From assembly GCF_965638725.1 (NCBI RefSeq), contig NC_134970.1:2237001-2301000 (forward strand): a stretch of 64,000 nucleotides of DNA. Reading direction: 5' to 3'. Position numbers and translations under genes: made by a program. The DNA is from Aptenodytes patagonicus (Eukaryota > Chordata > Aves > Sphenisciformes > Spheniscidae). This document shows positions 12,501 to 24,500 of the stretch, one piece after another (the first letter of the stretch is position 1; each line of letters begins with the position of its first letter). A model generated the notes under the pieces. It made no database searches and was not told the origin of the DNA. It saw nothing but the letters and a program-made list of their open reading frames with translations.

Positions 12501-15500
12501 TCCAGTTTCTCCTCCAGCATGGCCTTGTGCAGGCACCGCTGGGGTGCTCTGAGCTCAGAGACACAACCACTGGTCTCTTGTGGGAAGACACGCGGTGCCT
12601 ACGAGTTGCAGGGAGGGCAGAAGGATTGCTGATTTCATCTCGGCGAGGTGAAGGAGCTTGGCTGGGACTCACCCTTCATTACAGGTGTAATTCACTGTTG
12701 ACCCAAAGAAGAGATCTGTTGTAGCGATAACTCTGCCGTTCTCTGGTTCTCCTGGATGATCACACTTTCTCCCTGGGCAGAAGAAAACCTGGTTTTAAGC
12801 TGCTTTAACTCAGTGCCATAGGAAAAAGGTCACTAATTCTGGGAGTCTGCCCAAACCCCACGGAGGAGGGGACTGAAAGGGAGAAATTACAAGGCTTCAG
12901 TCATCACATTGTGATTGAAACAAACTAGAAGTATTGCAAAACATACGTTTGCAAAACTCCTGGGCTTCAGACCATGTTTGATTTTCAAGACACGTGATAG
13001 TTGGTGGTATCTGTGGATGTTTTATGTATCCAGGCCGACAAGTGTACTTCACAGTCTTCCCAACAGAAAACTCAGTCTGATTTTTATACTCCTTGTTTAG
13101 CTCAGCAAAAAATAACGTTGTTGGTGTCCCACAGCCAGCTGCCAAGAAACAAAATGCACATGAGAAATACATGCTGGCTGTGAAACACAGCTAAAGAGAA
13201 ACAAGCGCATAGGTAGGGACCATTACAAACCCCGAGGTATTAATATCTCTTCTATGTATTCTGACATTTATCTACATAAATTAACACTTACTTAGCATGC
13301 AAGGATACGTGCACCCAATTTATATGTTCTTAAAAAAATGAAACAAAACCATCCCCCCCAAAAAAAAAACCCAACCCAGGTTAGCCAGTTTGGTGTTTCC
13401 ACACTCTGCACATCCTACGCTGCAGCACGGCCACCATACAGCGTGTTGTCTTTGGGCCACAGAGTGCAGGAATCTGCAATTCCAGAAGTTAGAACAACCA
13501 AGACTGTCTCCTTGTGGGAAACCATGGGCTTTGGCAATGCCACCAGGTTATTCCCAGTGCCACCAAAGTGAACACAGCGCCTGCGTGTGCTGGAAGCACG
13601 CTTAGACCCGTGGGTGTCACTGGGTGTGCACTTCGCCCCCCCCACGCCAGTTCTGCAGGTTGGCAGGTTTGCCTGCTCCAGGATCAGCCGAGCACGGGAC
13701 GGGTGCTCAGCCAGCCGCAGCAGCCGCGGCAGCAGCCGGCCCCACCTGCGCAGCGTGGGTACGGGAGGCTCCAGTTCCCCGAGGCCGTGCACAAGACAGA
13801 GGGGTCTCCGAGGAGGGAGAAGCCGGGCTGGCAGCTGTAGCTCACGGACATGCCGCTGGTGAAGTTTGCCCCGAGCTCCGCGCTGTGCGTGGCATGGGCG
13901 ATGACTGGAGGTGGAGGACAAGGCAGCACTAACAGGGCAGGAGCAGAGAACAGCGTTTCAGTGATTTTGCCCGACGGAGGAGTACATGTAACACAGCAAA
14001 ACACCGTCACACCTGAAGCGATCGAGTGAGGCAGAGAGCACGACCTCAGGTCCCCTCCAGCACAAGGATGGCCCTAAGCATCCTCTCTCTAAACCCCCAT
14101 GTGCCCGTGCTCACCTGGCTCGCAGGTGGGGACAGCAGGCGCCCAGCGGCCATTGGGCTGGCACTTGGCTTCATGGCTGCCCCACAGCACGTAGCCCGGG
14201 CGGCACTGGAAGGTGACGTTGGCCCCAGGATGGTACACAGCTCTCTGTCCTTCAGCCACCTCTCCATTCTGGACGTTGGGGCTTGTGCAGGTGATCACTG
14301 GAAGTGAAAAGCAGCAGAGCGTGGGCTGGGGAAGCGGCTGCCAGAGCTGGGGGTTCTCCCTTTGTTTTTGTGAGGTCAAAATTCAGGGAAGGCTGTGCGA
14401 CCGCGATGGTCTCCCTTTTCAGTACGGGTAACAGCATTCACAGCTCACCTTCACACCGGGGGTAAGGGATGCTCCAGGTTCCGGATTTCAAACAAGAAAC
14501 TGTTGTTTTCCCGGTGAGGACATACCCCGGGTCACAGTAGTACTTCACTGACGTTCCAGGGATGAACACTTTCACATCCTTGCTCTCATGCTGTCCATTT
14601 TTGATATTTGGAGGGGAAGGACACTGTAGCACTAAAGGAGGGGAAAAAAGTGGTGAAGAGCACGTACCAGAAACACCCACTGTAGGGTAAGGCAGCCTTT
14701 TCACTTCTTTCTTTTCCATTAACTTTTCCAAAATAGCTAGGGATGTCAATGTATGAATTATGTTTCCATCCTACCCTCACCTATCTTCCAGCCTTCATGT
14801 TTTTTGAGCTTATTGACATCAAGAATGATCTTTTCTCACTATTTAGGCATTTACAGTGGTTAGTTTCCATCTGCGGCTGTAACAGCTTGCTCGGGCCTTT
14901 CTGTGGTTGTGAACAAGATCAGACACTAGCCTGGCTCTCTCTCCATTTGTGGATTCATTTAAGGAGATGAAAGCCCTACGTAACAACAGTCTGAATGGGT
15001 GTTATGAAGATGGGTGGACAGGTATTTGCATGTTTTTCCTTTCCAGTCCTGGAGAGTGGCCCCTTTACCTCCAAGGTGAGGCAGTTGCACCCTGCCAGGT
15101 GCACTCACACAGTGGTTCAGAAGAAATCGGCTGCCACCCACCGCCTCATTTACACTTACTCTTTTCGCAGATGGGCACAGGAGGGTCCCATGTGCCCCCA
15201 AACTGGCACCGAGACTCTTGAGAGCCCTTCAAGGCGTAACCAAAATTGCATTCGAAGACAATGATGTCTGCGAGTCTGTACATGGTCTCCAGCCCAGTCG
15301 TTCTTCCGTTTGCGATCTCTGGTCTTTTGCAGCCGGTTGCTGGAAGTGAAGAGCACAAGGCACCGCTGGGGACGCGAAGCCCATCCTGGGTGCGGAGGGG
15401 CACTGACCAGGGGCAGTGCCTGCTGCCGATCCTTGCCATCGCTATCATGGGCATGTCAACATCATTGACTCTTATCCTTACACAAAATATCATTATTCAA

Positions 15501-18500
15501 CTGCACTGGTAGTCTGTCCTTACTGGGGGGCAGAAAGAGAAATCCACAGAGGCAGGTGGGGCTCCTCCTGCCTGTAGGATCTTTGGCCTCTGCCTCTCAC
15601 TGGAGATTTGGTCTGCAGCAATTAGACCAAGAGCCAAGAAGGAAGAAAGGACCCGGGGAAAGGTAAAAGAAGCCAACACACACACACACCTTCACATCGG
15701 GGCCGGGGCCGGCTCCATGTTCCCCTGGCGGTACAGCTGATGGAGGCGTTCCCGATGAGGGAGTAGCCATCCCTGCAGGTGTACTGCACAGTCGAGCCTG
15801 GAAGGTGGGTGTCCAAGGACTGGCCGCTGTGATTCCCGTTGGCGATGCCTGGAGGGGGAGGACACTTCACCTCTGTGAAGGAGAAGGAAAGGCAGGTAAG
15901 AAATATGGACAAGGCAAGAAAAAAAAATTAAAAATCCAACTTTCAAAAACCAAAGGAGGAAGACAATTAATTCCATTAACTCCTCTCAATAAATATCTGT
16001 CATGTTAGCTGTCTTCCTATCAGTGGGTGCAGCCCCCACCGCAGCCACGGTCATTCCTTCTGCCACTCACAACCAACTCTCGCCAGCGGGGACGGACGGC
16101 CGTGCACCGCAGAGCCCTACCTCCGCACCGCGGCGGCGGCCCGCTCCACACGCCGTGCTCCCCGTCCACCGTGGTGCAGAAGATGGAGGGCTCTCCAGCC
16201 AGCGGGTGGCCGGAGTTGCAGGTGTAGATGACCACGTCCGCGTAGGAGAAGGTGCCCGTCAAGTGCCCACTGTGTCTCCCGTGGGGGATGTCCGGAGGCG
16301 GATCGCAGGTGATACCTGTGGGCGCGTACAAGGTGGCTTTTAGCATCAGTGCTGCAGCAGCACCTGGGGTCTGCAGGACACACACGCTTCCCAGGAAGAG
16401 AACCGATGGGGATGAACCCGTCTCAGCGGTGATGCTCTCTGAATACAATGACCCAAATTATCCAGAGACAAACCTTGTATGGAGAAAATCACATGTGGGA
16501 AGGAAAACGTGCGCCCTCCTGTGAGTCACTTCCTTGCTGCCCATGTCTGGAGCTGGTGGGACAATTCTTACCTCCCTTTCCATAACCATTGGTGACACAT
16601 GCAGAGAGAGACTGGCCACGCCATTCCTACACATGACCAGTGAGAAATACTTACCCCAGTAACAGGGAGTTTAAAATATTAATGGTTTTCCCAGTTTAGA
16701 CCAGGATAAATGAAAGACCTTTGGAAACATTTTCAGAAACATCCAAACCAAAACAAAATGAAAAGAAAAATTAAAGATTTGACACATACAGTGACTTGAG
16801 AAATCTTTTGCAATAAAATCTTTGTCTTGAAAGATGTGCCACTGTCTCTTGCAAGCCATCTCCAAAGGCCTTTTGTTGTGGCCTACTTACGCTGGCAGAC
16901 AGGAGCATCTCCACTCCACGAGACACGTGTGCCAGAGACCTCGCATGTTCTCTGAGAGCCTCCAACCAACTTGTACCTGGAGTCACACAGAAGGATTTAT
17001 TAATTTACATTAGGAGACTTGAGATTTCTTTACAATCCTTGTAAGTGGCAGCCAAGACTTCTGACTTGGGAACTACGTTCCGTCATGTAAAGCTAAAAAT
17101 CTGCTTTACTCTCACTTGGCAGCTGAATTCAGCTAGTCACAAGACTCACCCTTCGTCACAGGTGTAATTCACTTTGGACCCGAAGAGGAGGTCCGTCAGG
17201 ACAACAGCTCTGCCATTCTCTGGATCCCCTAGGTTAGCACATTGTTTCCCTGGAAGGGAACATCAGCCACCATTAGCCCTCAGCTGCTCACTCACATCCC
17301 ACCCAGGGATGCCGACACAGAGAGCGGACCACATAAAGTAAAGAAACCCATAATGCCAGAAAAATGTGAAAATCCAGCCAAGCCTGACACTTCAGGTTTT
17401 TCAGCACTTGCAGGACGTACTTTTACAGAACTCCAGCGCTGCAGACCATGTCCGATTCCTGAGGCATGTGATGGCTGGCGGCATGCCCGGGTGCCAGGTG
17501 TACCCAGGCCGGCACACGTATTCCACCTTCCTCCCCACGGGAAAGATGGTCTGGTTGCTGTACGGCTCCTTCAGCTCAGCAAACGCCAGTCTGGTAGGTG
17601 CATTGCAGCCAGCTACCAAGAAAGATAAGCCAACCCAGTTGTTAAAGGAGTCAAGAAAAAGCAGATCTGGGAGAGCAGGAGAAAGCTTAACATTCAGAGC
17701 GCTGTTGGAACACTTACCCTGCTCGCACACTGGCACGGGTGGCTCCCAGGTGTTATTTAGTTGGCACTGTACCACACTCTGGCCGTGTAGAACATAGCCT
17801 GGCTCACACTCAAAGGCAATGGTATCCTTGTGTGTGTAGGCAGTCCTAGGAGACACTATTCTCCCATTCTTGACCTGCGGGACAGGACATCTTGCCTCTG
17901 GAAAAGAAGTGCGGGTCCTCAAAACACGCAGTGTGCAGAGCTGTGCAGCTGCAAAGCCACTTAAGAGTTGCAATCCCTTTTAAGACACAAGTCTGAAAAT
18001 AATTTTCCCATAGATGATGTACTGCCTGCATCCAGAGATGGCAAACATTGAGGGAGAGACCCAAACCGAAAGGTGAGGCTGGGGATGCTGGAGGCAGTGG
18101 GGTGGTCCTCCAGCCTCCTCCCCTCTGCCTGGCCACAGCTGCAAATCAGCCCGTGCAAATCCTGCCCTAGCAGGCACTCGGGCAAGAAGTGCAATTGTCT
18201 GGAGGTTTCCTAGGCTTTCCGAATATGAAGCAGTAGGGCAGGGAGGATTGCACCCGAGTATTAGGATGTGCACGCACAACCCTACCTCCGCACTGCGGGG
18301 GTGGCCCGCTCCACACGCCGTTTTTCCCATCCTGGGTGGTGCAGTAGATGGAGGGCTCTCCGTGGAGTGGGTACCCGGGGTTGCAGGTGTATGTTACAGA
18401 TGTGCCGAAGTGGAATTCATCCAGCAGCCTGCCCGTGTGCTTCCCATTGGGAATGTCCGGAGGCGGCTCACAAGGGATACCTGCAGAGGTGCAGAACAAG

Positions 18501-21500
18501 GCTTCTAAATTCAACAGCAGCACCAAAGTACTTTAAATCCCTCAGTCTGTGGGGCATAAACACTTGTCCTAGAGATGGAGTAACTGCAATGAAGTGACCT
18601 TCTAGTTGAGGCCTTGTAGGCAACTGGATCCCATCTCCCTGGTCAGCTATTTCTATGACAGAAAGCAGACCAGTAAGACAAACCTCTATGGAGGAAACAC
18701 CTACCTGCTTTATCTTTTCTACTGTTTAAGAAATAAAAAAGCAAGTATTTCTTTTGTATCGCCTGTGTAAAATCCTGATTTTTCAGCTGCACACAGTGCA
18801 AAGGCACGCACAGGCAGAAATTTGAAATTAACCTATGTCACCTTAGGTTAATATGTACCTGGAGAACCTGTAAAATGCTTTAAAATACCAGAACGTGCCA
18901 GTAAATGTTTCTTACTTGTATGAAACTGTCACCTAATCAGCAACAGTAGTTAATCAGCAGAGAAACACTCAGGTGTAATTGCTGAGGTGCGGCACGGCAG
19001 CTCTTTGGGTACACATCAGTTATCCATGCTCATAGTGAAAGAGAGAGCCCGCGGTTTGGGACTTTGGGATTCCACTTCTGGCCCTCCCACAGCGCTCTGC
19101 CTCTTCTGAGGGTTGTGCTTTGGTCTCTCTGTGTCTAACAATAACAACCCTTAAGCTGAAGATAATATTTTCCCTTCCTCTCTTGTAATGGGCTTGTGAT
19201 GTTAGTCAGAGACAGGATACCCAAGCACTGCTGAAAAAGCTCCAGCTGAGCCATTGCTTTCTATAATCCATTAAGCTTTGAGATCTTGTACCTTTTCCCA
19301 GAACATTTTCTTTCGACATCAAAACCTTCTGATATTTTTCATGCCCACAGAGCAGAGAAATTCCCTGTGAAAGCTTTGATTGGAAAGATTTGGCAGTCTC
19401 TGCTGGAAAATATTTACCGGATCCATGCAAACCCCCCCGGAGCTGTAAGCTACTTACGCTGACAAGTGGGAATGTCGCCACTCCATGCAACACGTCCACC
19501 AGCAATCTCACACCGTCTCCTGGATTGTCCAATTAACCTGTGCCTGGTGTTAAAAGGATTGAACATTCATCCCAAGTCATTTCAGTGTAAGTTACTACCT
19601 CCTCCTCGCCACCCCGGAAGGCGTGATCAGCCCCGCTGTCAGCAAAGCTCTGGCCCTGAAGAAGTTTCCTTCCTCGCTCAGCACCACCTTACCAATTTCA
19701 CAGTATATACGTATACACATAAGATAGGGAACACCTTATGTGTTCATATAGGTGCAGGACTAGAGTGGCTTCTGTATATAATCCATTTATTGGGAATGAA
19801 TGAATAGGAGGAAAAAAGGGAGACTTACCTAATACATCTCTCCTTGCTGTTTTAAGCAGTTGCCAAAACCAGGACTTACCCTTCTTCACAGCTGTAGACC
19901 ACTGTTGACCCAAACAGGCGATCTGTTAGGGAAATTATTTTCCCATTCACAGGTTCACCGGGATGACTGCATTGTTTCCCTGGGGGAGAAAAAAACCTCA
20001 TTTTAGGCTTCTCTCTGTCTATACCACAGTACAACAGATCCGACTGTTAGTCCAGTAATCTGTCCACATTTCCAGTTACCCCCAAAATGGGTTTTGAATA
20101 GCATAAAGTTACATGGCTTTACTAGTCACATACTATTTGAACACCAGAATAAGGTTCAGGTTTTTGCAGCATGGACAGAACCTAGCACCTATTCCTTCTT
20201 GAATAACAGACACCAAATCAAGGAGCTATTCACTTTTACAGAACTCTAGTGCTTCTGACCACACTCCGCTCTCAAGGCATGTAATAGTAGGTGACATTCC
20301 TGGGTGTTTAGCATATCCAGGTCGGCAAGTGTATTGCACAGTCTTCCCAACAGAAAAATCAATCTCATTTTTATGCTCCTCATTTAGCTCAGCAAAGTGT
20401 AACCTTGTAGGAGCACCACAACCACCTATTGAGAAAGAAAACAGATGTGAGAATCAGGCAGGACAGGCATGCCGGGCGCAAGCACGGAAAGAACACTGTT
20501 ATGAGAAAGGTGTTTGGTTTGCCTTGCAAAATTGTTTATTTTGATTAATATAGCCATTATTAAACAAATACAACATATTTTCCCAAAGGATTCCAGAGGA
20601 TCAGGTTCTTATTCCCAGGATATACTTAAATCTTCCACCCACAGGGTTTAACCACATTTTTTTAATGGGGTTAGGGGACATAGAATAGTAGTGTACTCCA
20701 AGGCAGCTATGTCACTATTTACCTGGAAGTTCAGGCCTGTTTGAGAACTCCTGGTAATGGTACAGTCTACTGCAGACGGGAACAGAAGGGTGCCAGCTGC
20801 CATCATCCTGGCAGAAGATTCTAGCACTGCCTTGCAGGCTGTAACCATCGTGACACTGAAATGTCACCATTTGCCCAGGTGCGAAGATAAGTCCTTGACC
20901 ATCAACTTGCTTTCCATTCTCTATATGTGGATTTATGCAGATGGTCGCTGGAAGTGATGATGAACAGAAGTGATGTGCAAAAGGAGTCAGAACAAAACAA
21001 ACCAAAAAACTCACAGGCTGTTAATATTGCAACAACAAAACCTACGTGACATCTACATAAACCTCCCCAGCCCCACCGTCACAATAGAAGGGCTTGAAAT
21101 TGATTTATACCATGCAACACTTTACATGGGATTAACCTTCTCTGAGGATCTGGTTGCAATGGTCAGGGTCTCCCCTGTGCTCAGAGCCACACTATGAGCT
21201 TCTCACCCGAAGGGACAGACCACAGACGCACCTTCACAGCGAGGGCTGGGCTGGCTCCAGTTCCCTGATGCTCTGCAAAACACAATGGCATTTCCAACCA
21301 GGTAGTAGCCGGGATCACAGGTGTATGTTACAGACGTTCCCATGGTAAAAAATGCTTTTCCCTGGCCATTGTGATTTCCGTTGCGAACCCCCGGAGGCAT
21401 GGGACACGGTCGGACTGCAACAGGGAGACAAAGTCTTAACTCAGCGAGAGAACAGCGTGCAAGGGGAAGGGAGTCGGCGTGATGCTGCGTTGAGGGGTTA

Positions 21501-24500
21501 AAGCCCATCGCAGGAACGGCTCAGCCTGCACACGCTGTTCCTGCCTGCAAGGAGCACCCGCCGGGCAGGGCTGCCCTCGGGGAAGCAGCGGGCACCCGCA
21601 CTCACCCCTCTCGCAGGTGAGCACTGGCGGATCCCAGGTCCCCCCCGGCTGGCACTGAATCTCGTAGGTGTCCTCTGCGGCATAACCGGCGTTGCAGGCA
21701 AAGTGAAGAGTCTCTCCAGCTTTGTAGGTGCTTTGCAGCCCATAGACCTTCCCGTTCTGCACCTCGGGTATTTCGCAGCCAGTTGCTGCAGGAAACATGG
21801 ACGGCATCCTTTAAACTTCAATGCATGGGTCCGATCCTGCACACACAGCCCCCTCCCTTCTCATCACTGCCATAAACCTGTCTGCACTGTTCCTACAACC
21901 AGGACATCCAGCATCCTTTCTGCCAGCCCCACACCTAGCAATGAAGCATCCACCCACCTTTGCAGCGGGGCAGGGGCTTGCTCCACAGCCCGTCCTCCGT
22001 GCAGTTGATGGACACGTTCCCAATCAGCTCATAGCCATCCTTGCAGCCGTAGTACACGGTCACTCCCAGGGGAAACTTGTCCAGGGACTGTCCGCTGTGC
22101 AGCCCGTTGGCGATGTTTGGTGGCTGAGGACACGTCACCTCTGGAGAGGGAGGGAAAAAGCCCATGAGAGTGTCCGTGAGAGGCGATGCCTGAGAGACAG
22201 CTCAACTCAAACCTGCACGTCAGGCATGGGGGAAGGTGAAGGGGGATGGCAGAGGGCTCCCACCCCAGGTTCTGCTGGGTCTGTCCTGACAGCCAGCCCT
22301 TGGGTGCCCCGTCTTTCCTCTGAGTTTTCTGGACAAAGAAGGTTGAATTGATTCATAAAAATCCATCCGGTCTCCCCCTGAAGGCTGTGTTGCACCCCAT
22401 GCCCGTGCCTGGTCCCCAGCACCGTCACCGGCCGGCTCACTGTGGGCGTGCTGCAGCCAGAGCACTGGGAGGAGGGTGCTGGCTCTGGACACCCCTTTGC
22501 ACTTGGTCTCACATTAAGTGATGTGCCAGTTCCTGGTCATACACTGCGGGGTCACCAGCACCCAGCCCCAGCGCGAGAGGCACGGCACATGCAGCCACAG
22601 TTACAGAAATACCTAGCTCCAGATTCACGGATGCAAGCTTATTCTTTACATATTATAAAACTGTATACTTCTTTAAAGGGGAATTAAATCCTTCACTGAA
22701 GGTCTCAGTGACAACAGTCAGGGTCTCCCCTGTGCTCAGAGCCACACTATGAGCTTCTCACCCGAAGGGACAGACCACAGACGCACCTTCACAGCGAGGG
22801 CCGGGCTGGCTCCAGTTCCCTGATGCTCTGCAAAACACAATGGCATTTCCAACCAGGTAGTAGCCGGGATCACAGGTGTATGTTACAGACGTTCCCATGG
22901 TAAAATCTGCTTTTCCCTGGCCATTGTGATTTCCGTTGCGAACCCCCGGAGGCATGGGACACGGTCGGACTGCAACAGGGAGACAAAGTCTTAACTCAGC
23001 GAGAGAACAGCGTGCAAGGGGAAGGGAGTCGGCGTGATGCTGCGTTGAGGGGTTAAAGCCCATCGCAGGAACGGCTCAGCCTGCACACGCTGTTCCTGCC
23101 TGCAAGGAGCACCCGCCGGGCAGGGCTGCCCTCGGGGAAGCAGCGGGCACCCGCACTCACCCCTCTCGCAGGTGAGCACTGGCGGATCCCAGGTCCCCCC
23201 CGGCTGGCACTGAATCTCGTAGGTGTCCTCTGCGGCATAACCGGCGTTGCAGGCAAAGTGAAGAGTCTCTCCAGCTTTGTAGGTGCTTTGCAGCCCATAG
23301 ACCTTCCCGTTCTGCACCTCGGGTATTTCGCAGCCAGTTGCTGCAGGAAACATGGACGGCATCCTTTAAACTTCAATGCATGGGTCCGATCCTGCACACA
23401 CAGCCCCCTCCCTTCTCATCACTGCCATAAACCTGTCTGCACTGTTCCTACAACCAGGACATCCAGCATCCTTTCTGCCAGCCCCACACCTAGCAATGAA
23501 GCATCCACCCACCTTTGCAGCGGGGCAGGGGCTTGCTCCACAGCCCGTCCTCCGTGCAGTTGATGGACACGTTCCCAATCAGCTCATAGCCATCCTTGCA
23601 GCCGTAGTACACGGTCACTCCCAGGGGAAACTTGTCCAGGGACTGTCCGCTGTGCAGCCCGTTGGCGATGTTTGGTGGCTGAGGACACGTCACCTCTGGA
23701 GAGGGAGGGAAATTGCCATGTGGGTCAGCTGTTTGCCATTTATGTGCTACTAGGACTGTTTGGGTAACATCAGGGTAATATCCTGAATTCTGCTCAGTCT
23801 TTGTTCCATTTGCTGGACCAAAGTATTAGTTAACAAAACGTACAGCAGCACCAAGATTACAATCGCATTGCAGCTGGGAGAAAATTACTAATAATAAGGA
23901 CAGTCCTGACAGGAGAACTCACAGGCACATCATGGGATTTGGCAGAAGATGCACATGGACATGGAAGCAGCAAGAGCAACAAGAAGTTGTGATTACTTCC
24001 CGTTCCAGGAGGAAGATGAAAACATCCCACATCTGACCAGAAGCAGAGTCACAGAAATTCCCCTGGGGCAGCAGATACTGCCATCCCCACAGCTCGCATA
24101 CGGCTCCTGAGTGTGCTGGGGAGGTTACAGCCTCCTGCTGCACAGCAACTCAGCCCCAGGGTTAACTTCTCCCCATCCCTCTTGGAGCCCAAGACAGGGC
24201 AGGCTGCAGCCAGCCCCATGTCCCACCCCAGCTCCTTTCTTCTGAGCTGTTCCTGTCTCTCTGAGAGCCAAGCTGGCAGCACTTTGGTTTGAGAAGACAA
24301 GCGAGGAGGACAGATGCATCCCGGCTTTGCTTTCCCACTGAATTTGAGAGGACACAAGAGGAAGCTTTCCCCCGCAGCTGTCACCGCTCGCACCGCGCGC
24401 TGGGACACTTGCCCTTTTTGCACACTGGCAGAGGTGGGCTCCATCTGAAGTCAGCTTGGCACTTGCTTGTGCGGGAGCCCTGCAAGGTATACCCTCTGTG

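Larger units (their letters stand above)
21162..22157. repeat. 996-bp direct duplication, copy 1 (three CCP exons)
   Basis: Nearly identical to 22717-23712 over its full length, including introns and exons 6, 7 and 8 of gene E. Only a handful of differences were seen. The copies are separated by 559 bp of unrelated sequence. Confidence 0.9.
22717..23712. repeat. 996-bp direct duplication, copy 2
   Basis: Carries exons 3, 4 and 5 of gene E. It starts at GTCAGGGTCTCCCC and ends at GGGAGGGAAA, as copy 1 does. Confidence 0.9.

Noticed and set aside
22158-22716. Checked whether the spacer hides a third copy of the 996-bp unit
   Set aside because: No similarity to the unit or to any CCP class was seen.
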